DNA of 64,000 bases from Ramlibacter rhizophilus. GTDB lineage: Bacteria > Pseudomonadota > Gammaproteobacteria > Burkholderiales > Burkholderiaceae_C. Positions 1 to 9,259 of the stretch are shown here, in pieces (position 1 is the stretch's first letter; the number at the start of each line of letters is the position of its first letter). A program made the position numbers and the translations under genes. The notes beneath the pieces are model-generated. The model ran no database searches. It saw only the letters and a list, made by a program, of their open reading frames with translations, and was not told the DNA's origin. The stretch lies in assembly GCF_004681965.1 (NCBI RefSeq), contig NZ_SMLL01000010.1:1-64000 (forward strand), in the 5' to 3' direction.

Positions 1-96
1 ATCAACCCGATCGCCATGGAAGAAGGCCTGCGCTTTGCCATCCGCGAAGGTGGCAAGACCGTCGGCGCCGGCGTCGTTGCCAAGATCCTGGAGTAA
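1..96 (+). CDS. tuf: Elongation factor Tu, C-terminal end (partial)
   Basis: The window opens inside this gene; only the last 31 codons and the TAA stop are visible. The peptide ends [17 protein letters not shown], the highly conserved C-terminus of EF-Tu domain III. EF-Tu is the GTPase that brings aminoacyl-tRNA to the ribosome. The next gene, rpsJ, starts four bases after the stop, and its Shine-Dalgarno GGAG (90-93) lies inside the last codons here, so the two are co-transcribed, as is usual for the end of the str operon. The upstream part lies outside the window. Confidence 0.95.
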   Translation: MNPIAMEEGLRFAIREGGKTVGAGVVAKILE

Positions 97-100
97 TCAA

Positions 101-412
101 ATGGCCCAGCAGAAGATCCGCATCCGCCTCAAGGCCTTCGACTACAAGCTGATCGACGACTCGACCCAGCAGATCGTCGACACCGCCAAGCGCACCGGCG
201 CGATCGTCAAGGGCCCCGTGCCCCTGCCGACCCGCATGAAGCGCTTCGACATCCTGCGTTCGCCGCACGTGAACAAGTCCTCGCGCGACCAGTTCGAGAT
301 CCGCACGCACCAGCGCCTGATGGACATCGTCGATCCCACGGACAAGACCGTGGACGCGCTGATGAAGCTCGACCTGCCCGCGGGCGTGGACGTCGAGATC
401 AAGCTGCAATAA
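101..412 (+). CDS. rpsJ: 30S ribosomal protein S10
   Basis: This is a 103-residue protein, the usual S10 length, beginning [19 protein letters not shown] and containing the family signature in the [19 protein letters not shown] stretch. S10 sits in the 30S head and is also NusE, a partner of NusB and NusG in antitermination. The ATG at 101 is preceded by GGAG inside the tuf end. A strong hairpin terminator follows at 432, so rpsJ belongs to the tuf transcript and not to the rplC operon downstream. Confidence 0.97.
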   Translation: MAQQKIRIRLKAFDYKLIDDSTQQIVDTAKRTGAIVKGPVPLPTRMKRFDILRSPHVNKSSRDQFEIRTHQRLMDIVDPTDKTVDALMKLDLPAGVDVEIKLQ

Positions 413-431
413 GCCGCTTGTGACCGCCATG

Positions 432-463
432 ACAAGGGCCTCCTTCGGGAGGCCCTTGTTCTT
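432..463 (+). terminator. Rho-independent terminator after rpsJ
   Basis: A perfect 12-bp stem (432-443 pairing with 448-459) closes a UUCG tetraloop at 444-447 and is followed by T-rich sequence TTCTT. It lies 20 bases after the rpsJ stop and before the promoter at 501, so it separates the str-type unit (tuf-rpsJ) from the rplC operon. Confidence 0.85.
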
Positions 464-500
464 GCAGGAGCGGCGCCCGCGCCTCTTGGGGCCCAAGGCC

Positions 501-530
501 TTGCGCGGCCTGAGGCAGGCGCCCTATAAT
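501..530 (+). promoter_or_regulatory. Sigma-70 type promoter of the rplC operon
   Basis: TTGCGC (501-506) and a consensus TATAAT (525-530) are separated by 18 bases. Transcription would begin near 537, giving a leader of roughly 155 bases before rplC. The preceding terminator makes a new promoter necessary here, which supports the call. Confidence 0.75.
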
Positions 531-550
531 CGCCGGCTCGGCCGAAATTG

Positions 551-580
551 CGCGCCCTTTTTCGAAGGGGTGCGCGTTTT
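551..580 (+). promoter_or_regulatory. Leader hairpin followed by T run, possible attenuator
   Basis: In the rplC leader, CGCGCCCTT (551-559) can pair with AAGGGGTGCG (565-574), with one bulged G, and is followed directly by TTTT at 577-580. This resembles an intrinsic terminator in the 5' leader of a ribosomal-protein operon. It could allow autogenous control, for example by L4 as in E. coli, but there is no sequence proof of the regulator. The rest of the leader to 692 holds only the rplC Shine-Dalgarno GGAG. Confidence 0.4.
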
Positions 581-692
581 GGATGCGGCCCCGGTTGCGG
601 GGCGCGTGGTTCCCGAGATTTTTCAACCCAAGTTCACATCGCAACGCGGCAGCCAATTGAAGCGGCCGCGGTGAACCTTCTGGAGCAATAAC

Positions 693-1391
693 ATGAGTCT
701 GAGCAACTCCCTCGGGTTGCTGGGCCGCAAGGTGGGCATGATGCGCCTCTTCACCGACGACGGGGACGCAGTGCCCGTCACGGTGGTGGATGTGTCCGAC
801 AACCGCGTGACCCAGGTCAAGACCGAAGAGAACGACGGCTACGTGGCCCTGCAGGTCACCTTCGGCTCGCGCAAGGCCTCGCGCGTGACCAAGCCGCAAT
901 CCGGCCACCTCGCCAAGGCAGGTGTCGAAGCCGGTGAGATCATCCAGGAATTCCGCGTCACCCCCGAGACGGCCGCCAAGTACACGGCGGGCGCCGTCGT
1001 TGCCGTGGCGGACCTGTTCTCGGTGGGCCAGAAGGTCGACGTGCAGGGCACCTCGATCGGCAAGGGCTTCGCCGGAACGATCAAGCGCCACAACTTCGCC
1101 TCGCAGCGCGCCTCGCACGGCAACAGCCGTTCGCACAACGTCCCGGGCTCCATCTCCATGGCCCAGGACCCGGGCCGCGTGTTCCCGGGCAAGAAGATGT
1201 CCGGCCACCTCGGCGACGTGACCGTCACCACCCAGAACCTGGAAGTGATCCGCATCGAAGAGAAGTTCGCCGCCGCCGGCAAGGACAAGTCCATGCAGCT
1301 GCTGCTCATCAAGGGCGCCACCCCTGGCGCCAAGGGCGGTTTCCTGACCGTGCGTCCGGCCGTCAAGGCCAAGGCGAAGGGAGCCCAGTGA
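693..1391 (+). CDS. rplC: 50S ribosomal protein L3
   Basis: This 232-residue protein starts [20 protein letters not shown], typical of betaproteobacterial L3, and carries the L3 signature around [12 protein letters not shown] and the [21 protein letters not shown] loop (residues about 149-170) that reaches toward the peptidyl-transferase centre. L3 is an early-assembly 23S rRNA binder. It is the first gene of this operon. The TGA stop overlaps the rplD ATG by one base (TGATG), suggesting translational coupling. Confidence 0.97.
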   Translation: MSLSNSLGLLGRKVGMMRLFTDDGDAVPVTVVDVSDNRVTQVKTEENDGYVALQVTFGSRKASRVTKPQSGHLAKAGVEAGEIIQEFRVTPETAAKYTAGAVVAVADLFSVGQKVDVQGTSIGKGFAGTIKRHNFASQRASHGNSRSHNVPGSISMAQDPGRVFPGKKMSGHLGDVTVTTQNLEVIRIEEKFAAAGKDKSMQLLLIKGATPGAKGGFLTVRPAVKAKAKGAQ

Positions 1392-2011
1392 TGCAACTCG
1401 AACTCCTGAACGACCAGGGCCAGGCCGCGTCCACCTACGACGCGCCCGAGACCGTCTTCGGCCGCGAGTACAACGAAGACCTGGTCCACCAGATCGTCGT
1501 CGCCTACCAGGCCAACGCCCGCCAGGGCACGCGCGCCCAGAAGGACCGCGAGCAGGTCAAGCACTCGACCAAGAAGCCGTTCAAGCAGAAGGGCACCGGC
1601 CGCGCGCGCGCCGGCATGACCTCCTCGCCGCTGTGGCGCGGCGGCGGTCGCATCTTCCCGAACAGCCCGGAAGAGAACTTCACCCAGAAGATCAACAAGA
1701 AGATGTACCGCGCCGGCATGGCGTCCATCTTCTCGCAGCTGGCCCGTGAAGGCCGGCTGGCCGTGGTCGAGTCCCTCAAGGTGGATTCGCCCAAGACCAA
1801 GCAGCTCGCCGCCAAGTTCAAGGCCATGAACCTGGACTCCGTCCTGGTCATCGCCGAAGAGGTGGACGAGAACCTGTACCTCGCCTCGCGCAACCTGGTG
1901 AACGTGCTCGTCGTCGAGCCCCGTTACGCCGACCCGCTGTCGCTGGTGCACTACAAGAAGGTGCTGGTCACCAAGGGTGCCATCGACAAGCTCAAGGAGA
2001 TGTTCGCATGA
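1391..2011 (+). CDS. rplD: 50S ribosomal protein L4
   Basis: This 206-residue protein begins [10 protein letters not shown] and has the conserved L4 loop with KGTGRARAG and [11 protein letters not shown] (residues about 61-84), which lines the exit tunnel. L4 is an assembly protein and, in E. coli, the repressor of its own operon. An in-frame GTG three bases earlier (1388) is possible, but the ATG at 1391 matches the family N-terminus. The end overlaps rplW by four bases (ATGA). Confidence 0.97.
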   Translation: MQLELLNDQGQAASTYDAPETVFGREYNEDLVHQIVVAYQANARQGTRAQKDREQVKHSTKKPFKQKGTGRARAGMTSSPLWRGGGRIFPNSPEENFTQKINKKMYRAGMASIFSQLAREGRLAVVESLKVDSPKTKQLAAKFKAMNLDSVLVIAEEVDENLYLASRNLVNVLVVEPRYADPLSLVHYKKVLVTKGAIDKLKEMFA

Positions 2012-2343
2012 GCCGTGTGAACCCCACCCCCGCCGAACGCAAGTTCGATGAAGGCCGCCTGATGCAGGTGCTGGTCGCCCCCATCGTCTCCGAGAAGGCG
2101 ACGCATGTGGCGGACAAGACCAACGCCGTGACCTTCAAGGTGCTGCAGAACGCGACCAAGCCGGAGATCAAGGCCGCCGTTGAACTGATGTTCAAGGTCG
2201 AGGTCAAGGGCGTCTCCGTGGTCAACACCAAAGGCAAGACCAAGCGCTTCGGCCGCTCGGTGGGCCGCCGCGACAACGTTCGCAAGGCCTACGTGCTGCT
2301 CAAGCCCGGTCAGGAGCTCAATCTCTCTGGGGAGGCTGCGTAA
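2008..2343 (+). CDS. rplW: 50S ribosomal protein L23
   Basis: This is a 111-residue protein. The L23 core spans residues about 18-105, with the motif [10 protein letters not shown] near the start and [20 protein letters not shown] near the end. L23 forms part of the tunnel-exit platform that docks trigger factor and SRP. The first 17 residues extend the typical E. coli start (MIREERLLKVL), which is common in Burkholderiales. It overlaps rplD by four bases and sits three bases before rplB. Confidence 0.96.
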   Translation: MSRVNPTPAERKFDEGRLMQVLVAPIVSEKATHVADKTNAVTFKVLQNATKPEIKAAVELMFKVEVKGVSVVNTKGKTKRFGRSVGRRDNVRKAYVLLKPGQELNLSGEAA

Positions 2344-2346
2344 GCC

Positions 2347-3171
2347 ATGGCCGTCGTCAAGATGAAACCGACCTCGCCCGGCCAGCGCGCCGTGGTCAAG
2401 GTCACGCGCGACCACCTGTACAAGGGTGAAGGCTTCGCGCCGCTGCTGGAGCCCCAGCACCAGAAGTCCGGCCGCAACAACAACGGCCGCATCACCACCC
2501 GCCACAAGGGCGGTGGCCACAAGCACCACTACCGCGTGGTGGACTTCCGCCGCAACAAGGATGGCATCCCCGCCAAGGTGGAGCGCATCGAGTACGACCC
2601 GAACCGCACGGCCCACATCGCCCTGGTGTGCTATGCCGACGGCGAGCGTCGCTACGTGATCGCCCCGCGCGGCCTGGAAGTGGGCGCGCAGATCGTCTCC
2701 GGTTCGGAGGCGCCCATCCGCGCCGGCAACACGCTGCCGATCCGCAACATCCCGGTGGGCTCGACCATCCACTGCATCGAGCTGCAGCCCGGCAAGGGCG
2801 CGCAGATCGCCCGCTCGGCCGGCGCTTCGGCGACGCTGCTGGCGCGCGAAGGCACCTACGCCCAGGTCCGCATGCGTTCGGGTGAGGTGCGCCGCATCCA
2901 CATCGAGTGCCGCGCCACCATCGGCGAGGTTGCCAACGAGGAGCACAGCCTGCGCCAGCTCGGCAAGGCCGGCGTGAAGCGCCACATGGGTATCCGCCCG
3001 ACCGTCCGCGGCGTGGCCATGAACCCGATCGACCACCCGCACGGCGGCGGCGAGGGCCGCACCGGCGAGGGCCGCGCGCCCGTGGACCCGTGGGGCAACC
3101 TCACCAAGGGCTACCGCACCCGCAACAACAAGCGCACGCAGGTCTTCGTCGTGTCGCGTCGCAAGAAGTAA
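2347..3171 (+). CDS. rplB: 50S ribosomal protein L2
   Basis: At 274 residues this is the normal L2 length. It carries the RNA-binding OB/SH3 region and the C-terminal signature [11 protein letters not shown] starting at residue 229; the conserved histidine there lies near the peptidyl-transferase centre. L2 is needed for subunit association and peptide-bond formation. It sits in the standard S10-operon order between rplW and rpsS. The C-terminus SRRKK is basic, as expected. Confidence 0.98.
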   Translation: MAVVKMKPTSPGQRAVVKVTRDHLYKGEGFAPLLEPQHQKSGRNNNGRITTRHKGGGHKHHYRVVDFRRNKDGIPAKVERIEYDPNRTAHIALVCYADGERRYVIAPRGLEVGAQIVSGSEAPIRAGNTLPIRNIPVGSTIHCIELQPGKGAQIARSAGASATLLAREGTYAQVRMRSGEVRRIHIECRATIGEVANEEHSLRQLGKAGVKRHMGIRPTVRGVAMNPIDHPHGGGEGRTGEGRAPVDPWGNLTKGYRTRNNKRTQVFVVSRRKK

Positions 3172-3183
3172 GGGGCTGAAACA

Positions 3184-3462
3184 ATGGCTCGTTCTCTCAA
3201 AAAAGGTCCCTTCGTTGACCAGCACCTTGTCGACAAGGCCGACAAGGCCGTGACGACCAAGGACAAGAAGCCGATCAAGACCTGGTCGCGCCGCTCCATG
3301 ATCCTGCCCGAGTTCATCGGGCTGACGATCGCCGTGCACAACGGCAAGCAGCACGTGCCGGTCTACATCACCGACCAGATGGTGGGCCACAAGCTGGGCG
3401 AATTCGCCCTGACGCGCACCTTCAAGGGTCACCCCGCGGACAAGAAAGTCCAGAAGAAGTAA
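3184..3462 (+). CDS. rpsS: 30S ribosomal protein S19
   Basis: This 92-residue protein starts [15 protein letters not shown] and has the S19 signature around [19 protein letters not shown] (residues about 61-79). S19 sits in the head of the 30S subunit next to S13 and contributes to the bridges to the 50S. Spacing to rplB and rplV is about ten bases on each side. Confidence 0.97.
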   Translation: MARSLKKGPFVDQHLVDKADKAVTTKDKKPIKTWSRRSMILPEFIGLTIAVHNGKQHVPVYITDQMVGHKLGEFALTRTFKGHPADKKVQKK

Positions 3463-3471
3463 GGAAAGACC

Positions 3472-3801
3472 ATGGAAACACGTGCAGTCCTTCGGGGCGT
3501 CCGTCTGTCGGTCGACAAGGGTCGCCTGGTCGCGGACATGATCCGCGGCAAGAAGGTGGACCAGGCCCTGAACATCCTGAACTTCACCCAGAAGAAGGCC
3601 GCCGGCATCGTGCGCAAGGTGCTCGAGTCGGCCATCGCCAACGCCGAGCACAACGACGGTGCCGACATCGACGAGCTGAAGGTCAAGACCATCTACGTCG
3701 AGCAGGGCGCCACGCTCAAGCGCTTCACCGCGCGGGCCAAGGGTCGGGGCAACCGCATCAGCAAGCCCACGTGCCATGTGTACGTGACCGTCGGCAACTA
3801 A
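3472..3801 (+). CDS. rplV: 50S ribosomal protein L22
   Basis: This 109-residue protein has the L22 fold: N-terminal helices with [20 protein letters not shown], and the long beta-hairpin containing [16 protein letters not shown] (residues about 83-98) that lines the exit tunnel and is the classic macrolide-resistance site. It ends CHVYVTVGN, the expected C-terminus. rpsC follows after 14 bases. Confidence 0.97.
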   Translation: METRAVLRGVRLSVDKGRLVADMIRGKKVDQALNILNFTQKKAAGIVRKVLESAIANAEHNDGADIDELKVKTIYVEQGATLKRFTARAKGRGNRISKPTCHVYVTVGN

Positions 3802-3815
3802 GGCTCAGGAAGAAC

Positions 3816-4724
<909 letters not shown>

Positions 4725-4726
4725 AC

Positions 4727-5143
4727 ATGCTGCAACCCGCTCGCCGCAAATACCGCAAAGAGCAGAAGGGCCGCAACACCGGCATCGCCACCCGGGGCAA
4801 CTCGGTGGCCTTCGGTGACTTCGGCCTGAAGTCCACGGACCGTGGCCGTCTGACGGCCCGCCAGATCGAGGCCGCGCGTCGCGCGATCTCCCGCCACGTC
4901 AAGCGTGGTGGCCGCATCTGGATCCGCGTGTTCCCGGACAAGCCCATCTCCCAGAAGCCGGCCGAGGTCCGCATGGGCAACGGCAAGGGCAACCCGGAGT
5001 ACTACGTGGCCGAGATCCAGCCGGGCAAGGTGCTGTACGAGATCGTCGGCGTGCCCGAGGAACTCGCCCGCGAAGCCTTCAAGCTGGCCGCGGCCAAGCT
5101 GCCGCTGCGCACGACGTTCGTCGCGCGCACCATCGGCGCCTGA
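4727..5143 (+). CDS. rplP: 50S ribosomal protein L16
   Basis: This 138-residue protein begins [19 protein letters not shown]. It contains the L16 signature around [22 protein letters not shown] (shown here in part) and [17 protein letters not shown]16 helps build the A-site tRNA region and is incorporated late in 50S assembly. It starts two bases after the rpsC stop. Confidence 0.97.
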   Translation: MLQPARRKYRKEQKGRNTGIATRGNSVAFGDFGLKSTDRGRLTARQIEAARRAISRHVKRGGRIWIRVFPDKPISQKPAEVRMGNGKGNPEYYVAEIQPGKVLYEIVGVPEELAREAFKLAAAKLPLRTTFVARTIGA

Positions 5144-5159
5144 TTCAGGAGTGAACAAG

Positions 5160-5363
5160 ATGAAAACTGCTGAACTGCGCCAGAAAGACGTGGCCGGCCT
5201 GGAAGCCGAAGTCAAGCAATTGCAGAAGGCCCACTTCGGCCTGCGCATGCAGAAAGCCACGCAACAGTTGAACAACACGGCATCGCTGCGCGTGACGCGC
5301 CGCGACATCGCGCGCGCCAAGACCCTGCTGGCCCAGAAGCGCGCCGAGACCGAGGCCAAGTAA
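5160..5363 (+). CDS. rpmC: 50S ribosomal protein L29
   Basis: This 67-residue, mostly helical protein starts [10 protein letters not shown] and has the L29 signature region [21 protein letters not shown]29 lies beside L23 at the tunnel exit. An open frame runs upstream through rplP, but the ATG at 5160, preceded by AGGAG, is the true start. It lies 16 bases after rplP. Confidence 0.96.
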   Translation: MKTAELRQKDVAGLEAEVKQLQKAHFGLRMQKATQQLNNTASLRVTRRDIARAKTLLAQKRAETEAK

Positions 5364-5372
5364 GGAGTGACC

Positions 5373-5642
5373 ATGACGGAAGCCAAACCCTCCCTCAAGC
5401 GCACCCTGGTCGGCAAGGTCGTGAGCGACAAGCGCGCCAAGACCGTGACGGTGCTGGTCGAGCGTCGTGTGAAGCACGAGCTGTACGGCAAGATCGTTGC
5501 CAAGTCGAGCAAGTACCACGCGCACGACGAGAACGGCGAGTTCCACGTCGGTGACCTGATCGAGATCACCGAGAGCCGCCCGATCTCCAAGACCAAGAAC
5601 TGGGTCGCCACGCGCCTGGTCCAGAAGGCCGCCGCGGTCTGA
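5373..5642 (+). CDS. rpsQ: 30S ribosomal protein S17
   Basis: This 89-residue OB-fold protein contains [20 protein letters not shown] and the signature around [18 protein letters not shown] (residues about 60-77). S17 is a primary 16S rRNA binder. The ATG at 5373 is preceded by AAGGAG; the GTG at 5367 overlaps that ribosome site and is not used. It is the last gene of the operon: a strong terminator follows, and rplN is not adjacent. Confidence 0.96.
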   Translation: MTEAKPSLKRTLVGKVVSDKRAKTVTVLVERRVKHELYGKIVAKSSKYHAHDENGEFHVGDLIEITESRPISKTKNWVATRLVQKAAAV

Positions 5643-5669
5643 TTTCCCCGCCCCGGCAAGCCTGTCCCG

Positions 5670-5700
5670 AAACGGCCCACAATGTGGGCCGTTTTTCTTT
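5670..5700 (+). terminator. Rho-independent terminator of the rplC-rpsQ operon
   Basis: A perfect stem (5670-5680 with 5684-5694) closes a three-base loop AAT and runs into TTTCTTT. It ends the ribosomal-protein operon 27 bases after rpsQ and 21 bases before the peroxiredoxin gene. Confidence 0.88.
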
Positions 5701-5721
5701 CTCAACCAGGAAACCCAGCCC

Positions 5722-6228
5722 ATGATCAAGATCGGAGATCCGCTCCCGAACGTCACCCTGCAGGAGTACGTGGAAGTCGAAGGCAATGGTTGCAGCATCG
5801 GCCCGAACCCGGTCGACGTGGCCAAGGCGTCGGCCGGCAAGACCATCGCCCTGTTCGGCCTTCCGGGTGCCTTCACGCCGACCTGTTCGGCCAAGCACGT
5901 GCCCGGCTACATCGGCCATTTCGATGCGCTGCGCCAGGCCGGCGTGGACGAGATCTGGTGCGTGAGCGTGAACGACGCCTTCGTGATGGGCGCCTGGGCG
6001 CGTGACCAGAAGACCGAGGGCAAGGTCCGCATGCTGGGCGACGGATCGGCCGAGTTCGCCAAGGCCTGCGGGCTGACGCTGGACCTCACCGCGCGCGGCA
6101 TGGGCCTGCGCAGCGGGCGTTACTCCATGCTGGTGCGCGACGGCCGCGTGGTGACCCTCAACGTGGAGGCTCCGGGCAAGTTCGAGGTGAGCGACGCCGA
6201 CACGCTGCTGGCCCAGGCGCGGGCCTGA
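5722..6228 (+). CDS. Peroxiredoxin, Prx5/redoxin type
   Basis: This 168-residue redoxin-family protein has the peroxidatic motif PGAFTPTCS, with Cys55 as the peroxidatic cysteine and Thr52 beside it, as in the Prx5 subfamily. Such enzymes reduce H2O2 and alkyl peroxides using glutathione/glutaredoxin or thioredoxin. Other cysteines (24, 80 and about 115) could serve as resolving residues, but none sits in the typical second-Cys motif. There is no signal peptide, so it is cytoplasmic. It sits just past the ribosomal terminator and converges on the GNAT gene. Confidence 0.9.
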   Translation: MIKIGDPLPNVTLQEYVEVEGNGCSIGPNPVDVAKASAGKTIALFGLPGAFTPTCSAKHVPGYIGHFDALRQAGVDEIWCVSVNDAFVMGAWARDQKTEGKVRMLGDGSAEFAKACGLTLDLTARGMGLRSGRYSMLVRDGRVVTLNVEAPGKFEVSDADTLLAQARA

Positions 6229-6236
6229 GCGCGAGC

Positions 6237-6258
6237 GAACGCGCCGCACGGCGCGTTC
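6237..6258. terminator. Hairpin between convergent genes
   Basis: A perfect 9-bp stem (6237-6245 with 6250-6258) with loop GCAC lies between the peroxiredoxin stop and the GNAT stop. On the plus strand it is followed by the T-containing AGCCCTTCTTC but has no uninterrupted T run. It is a possible weak or bidirectional terminator. Confidence 0.45.
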
Positions 6259-6267
6259 AGCCCTTCT

Positions 6268-6765
6268 TCAGAGATCGACCTTGAGGTAGTGCGCCCCCGC
6301 AATGGGGTTGTGATAGTAGGGGGCGATGTCCTCGAAGCCCAGGTCCTCGTACAGGGCACGGGCGGCCTCCATGTCGCTGAGCGTGTCCAGCAGTACGCAG
6401 GCGTAGCCGAGCTGCCGGGCCGCGTCGAGGGTCGCCTCGGCGAGCTGGCGGCCCAAGCCGAAGCCGCGAAAGGCCTTTCGCACATAAAGGCGCTTCATCT
6501 CGGCAGCGTTCGGATAGTCCGAGTTGTCGAGCGGCCGGAGCGCGCAGCAGCCGGCGAGCGAGCCGTCCACGCAGGCCAGGAGCAGCGCGCCACGCGGCGG
6601 CGCATATTCGCCCGGCAGGGTTGCGAGCTCTTCGTCGATCTGCTGGAAACACAGGTCCACGCCGAGGTCCGCGGCGTACTCGCTGATGAGTTCACGAGCG
6701 GCGTGGATATCGTCGCGCGACGCGGGCGGCAGGATGTCGATCCGGGGTAGCTGGACTGCGTCCAC
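6268..6765 (-). CDS. GNAT family N-acetyltransferase
   Basis: The protein has the GNAT acetyl-CoA signature: a beta-strand ending MKRLYVRKAFRGFGLGRQLA (the R/Q-x-x-G-x-G/A loop is RGFGLG), followed by LLDTLSDMEAARALYEDLGF, typical of the C-terminal half. The acceptor is unknown. The start is uncertain: a GTG at 6765 gives 165 residues, while the ATG at 6900 would overlap the tlpA-like gene by 65 bases and add a low-complexity N-terminus, so the GTG is preferred. It is the last gene of a minus-strand group. Confidence 0.85.
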   Translation of the reverse strand: MDAVQLPRIDILPPASRDDIHAARELISEYAADLGVDLCFQQIDEELATLPGEYAPPRGALLLACVDGSLAGCCALRPLDNSDYPNAAEMKRLYVRKAFRGFGLGRQLAEATLDAARQLGYACVLLDTLSDMEAARALYEDLGFEDIAPYYHNPIAGAHYLKVDL

Positions 6766-6835
6766 CGAAGGCTGGTCGTAGTGATGGACGGGCCAGTGTA
6801 TCGCCGCACGCCCGGTGCGCAAAGCCGTCCTGCCT

Positions 6836-7336
6836 TCAGGCCTGGGCGAGCAGCTCTTCGATGAGCCGGTGCAGTTCCTCGAAATTCGGCGCGCCGACAT
6901 AGCGCTTGACGATCTCGCCGCGCTTGTTGACCAGGAAGCTGGTGGGCGTGAGTTGCACGTCGCCCCAGGCCTTGGCCACGGCCCCCGTGTTGTCGATGGC
7001 GACTTTGAAGGGCAGCTTGCGCGTCTGCGCGAAATTCACCACGTAGGCCGGCGGGTCGTAGCTCATCGCAACGGCCACCGTCTCGTAGCCGCGGCCCTTG
7101 TACTTCTCGTAGGTGGAGGCGATCTCGGGCATTTCCGCCACGCAGGTGGTGCAGCTGGTGGCCCAGAAATTGACCAGCGTCACCTTGCCCTTGAGGTCGG
7201 CGGTGGTCTGGGTGGAGCCGTCCAGCAGCACGAAGCGCGAGGCCGGCGCAGGGGTCTGGCCGGTGGCGAAGTACACGCCGGCCGATGCGGCCAGGACGAC
7301 CGCGACGGCAGCAGCTCCCAGCATTCGCTTGTTCAT
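6836..7336 (-). CDS. TlpA/ResA-like thiol-disulfide oxidoreductase
   Basis: This 166-residue protein has an N-terminal membrane anchor or signal (MNKRMLGAAAVAVVLAASAG) followed by a thioredoxin fold with the redox motif SCTTC (Cys62, Cys65) in the context VNFWATSCTTCVAEMP. The cis-proline strand is LTPTSFLVNKRG. TlpA-like proteins act in the periplasm, reducing cytochrome c apoproteins or copper-site thiols. No cytochrome c maturation gene is adjacent, so the partner is unknown. Confidence 0.9.
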   Translation of the reverse strand: MNKRMLGAAAVAVVLAASAGVYFATGQTPAPASRFVLLDGSTQTTADLKGKVTLVNFWATSCTTCVAEMPEIASTYEKYKGRGYETVAVAMSYDPPAYVVNFAQTRKLPFKVAIDNTGAVAKAWGDVQLTPTSFLVNKRGEIVKRYVGAPNFEELHRLIEELLAQA

Positions 7337-7377
7337 GGATGTGTTCTTTCTGTCTCGCTGGCTTCCGGTCGGCCGCT

Positions 7378-8484
7378 TCAGCGACCGAGCTCAAGCAGGA
7401 TCACGGTCTTGAGCTGTTCCTTCACGGTGTCGCGGCCGATGCGGCTCGCGGTCGTCTGGTCCCAGGAGGAAATCTCGAAGCCCGTGTGGGTGGTGGCGGC
7501 GACCTCCACCGCGTGGAAGTGCAGGCGCTCGCGCATCAGCCGCTGCAGGTAGTCGTCGAAGAAATCGGTCCGCAGGCTCTCGTCCAGAATGATCATGGAA
7601 GGCTGCGATAGTTCACTCATCTCGAACCCCTGCGCGGCGGTGAGTGCCACCTCGAGCCGCAGGTCGAGTTCGGTGCACACCGACTTGACCTCGCGTTGAA
7701 GGCGAACGTCGTCGCTGACGAGCAACACGCGCAGTCCGGCCAATTGGCTTGACTGCGACTGCAGCTGCGAGCTGTCCGCGCCGGTCTGTCGCTCCGCGTC
7801 AAGGGCGGTGATGCCCGAGAGCTGGCGCACGGTGCGCGAGAACTCCAGGCTGGCCTGGGCGGCGTCCTGGCCCAGTTCGCGCCGGACCGTGACGTTCATC
7901 AACCGGGCGGTCTCGACCACGAGCTGCCAGGCCAGGTTGTCCAGGGGCAGGGCGCCGTGGGCGTCGGTGCGCAGGTCCAGCACGCGCAGGCTCAGGAGTG
8001 CGTGCGCGGGCCAGTTCTTCACTTCCAGCCGCACCTGCAGCTCACGGCCCAGCTGGGCACCCCAGTCCACCAGGGTCTCCACCAGAGCGACCAGCAGTCC
8101 CGGATCGACGATCACGTCCACCGGCCGCAGGTGCTGCCGCACCTGGATGCCCTGCTGCTTGAAGCCGCCGTGGGCCTGCACCAGGATGTCCAGCACGATG
8201 GCGTGCAGCGACAGCCGCTCGTGCGACTGCCGCAGTCGCCCCTTCATGACGCGCGCCAGCTGCTGGCTCTGCACGCTCACGCGGTGCAGCTGCCGCGCGC
8301 ACAGCTCCAGTTCGGCGAACTGCCGCGACTGCGGCGGCAATTGCGCCCGCAGGGCCTGCACCAGCTCGCGCAGATGCGTCACCGGATCGGCCAGGCTGAT
8401 GCCGATAAGCTCGGCCACCAAGGGCCCGCTGGGGGCCGAAGTCTCGGCGACTGCCGCAGGGGGGTTGATCGTTGGGTTGTTCAC
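7378..8484 (-). CDS. Degenerate histidine-kinase/receiver-like protein
   Basis: This 368-residue soluble protein was not recognised by name. Residues about 30-110 are helical like a dimerisation region. Residues 115-225 follow the HATPase layout, but the N-box is DPGLLVALVETLVDWGAQLG, with both usual asparagines missing, and no DxGxG box or ATP lid is visible. Residues 250-368 look like a diverged receiver: LLVSDD (D258, D259), IILDESL (D301, candidate phosphoacceptor) and a late Lys in RDTVKEQLK. It was probably derived from a hybrid kinase that lost ATP binding. It lies between an esterase-like gene and the TlpA-like gene. The function is unknown. Confidence 0.7.
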   Translation of the reverse strand: MNNPTINPPAAVAETSAPSGPLVAELIGISLADPVTHLRELVQALRAQLPPQSRQFAELELCARQLHRVSVQSQQLARVMKGRLRQSHERLSLHAIVLDILVQAHGGFKQQGIQVRQHLRPVDVIVDPGLLVALVETLVDWGAQLGRELQVRLEVKNWPAHALLSLRVLDLRTDAHGALPLDNLAWQLVVETARLMNVTVRRELGQDAAQASLEFSRTVRQLSGITALDAERQTGADSSQLQSQSSQLAGLRVLLVSDDVRLQREVKSVCTELDLRLEVALTAAQGFEMSELSQPSMIILDESLRTDFFDDYLQRLMRERLHFHAVEVAATTHTGFEISSWDQTTASRIGRDTVKEQLKTVILLELGR

Positions 8485-8530
8485 GTCCCGGCTCCTCGTC
8501 CTCGCCGCGAACTCTACGTCAATCCCACGC

Positions 8531-9259
8531 TCATGCGTAGCGTGTGAGCAGTTCGCACAAGGGCGCGGGCGCGCTGACCATGGGGTCGTGCCCCGTCTTC
8601 AGTTCGACCACGTCCGAGCCCGGCAGCCAGTGCCCGCTCCAGAACGACGCATCGACCACGCGCGGACGGATCGCGTCGATGGTAGCCAGCGCCGGGGCGG
8701 TGCAGTTCACGAAGGTGCGCGGCACGCGGCCCACGCGCGCCGCGTCGAAGGCGAGCGGGGCGGTGTAGGTGTGGCCGGGGTGCGGCGTCTGCCGCCGCTG
8801 GAGCCACTGCGCGTCCGCCCCGGACAGCCCGTACACCTGGGGATCGGGCGGCGCGAAGGCATAGTCCGGCGAGGCCTCGGCCGAGGCGATGCGCGCCGCG
8901 CGCGTGGTGCCGGCATGCGTGCTGCTCCAGCTCTCGCCGGGACGCGGCACCACCGCATCGACATAGACCAGGCGCCGCAGCCGGGCGGTCATGCGGTCGG
9001 CCACGGCCGTGCCCAGCATGCCGGCGTAGGAGTGCACGACGAGGATCACGTCCTGCAGCTCCTCGGCCTCGATCACGCCCATCACGTCGGCGATGTGGGT
9101 CTCCAGCGTGATGGCGGAGGACAGCAGGTGGCTGCGCTCGCCCAGGCCGGTGAGCGTGGGGGCATGCACGCGGTGACCGGCCGCCGCCAGCGGCTGCACC
9201 ACGCGTTGCCAGCACCAGCCACCGTGCCAGGCGCCATGGACCAGGACGTATTGCGCCAT
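8531..9259 (-). CDS. Alpha/beta hydrolase, EstC-like
   Basis: This 242-residue protein begins MAQYVLVHGAWHGGWCW, with the oxyanion-hole HGAWHGG, and has the nucleophile elbow VHSYAG (Ser77). A catalytic His is likely in LKTGHDPM near the C-terminus. The pattern matches the methylesterase/EstC subgroup of the alpha/beta fold, which cleaves small esters; the natural substrate is unknown. Its ATG directly abuts the stop of the upstream CoA-transferase gene, so the two are one transcript. Confidence 0.88.
   Translation of the reverse strand: MAQYVLVHGAWHGGWCWQRVVQPLAAAGHRVHAPTLTGLGERSHLLSSAITLETHIADVMGVIEAEELQDVILVVHSYAGMLGTAVADRMTARLRRLVYVDAVVPRPGESWSSTHAGTTRAARIASAEASPDYAFAPPDPQVYGLSGADAQWLQRRQTPHPGHTYTAPLAFDAARVGRVPRTFVNCTAPALATIDAIRPRVVDASFWSGHWLPGSDVVELKTGHDPMVSAPAPLCELLTRYA

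Noticed and set aside
1951-3777. 608-residue open frame antisense to rplD-rplV
   Set aside because: It lies fully under conserved ribosomal-protein genes; its His/Asp/Val/Leu-rich composition is what the reverse complement of GC-rich codons gives.
6765-6900. Longer GNAT protein starting at ATG 6900
   Set aside because: The extra 45 residues are low-complexity and the start would overlap the thioredoxin gene by 65 bases.
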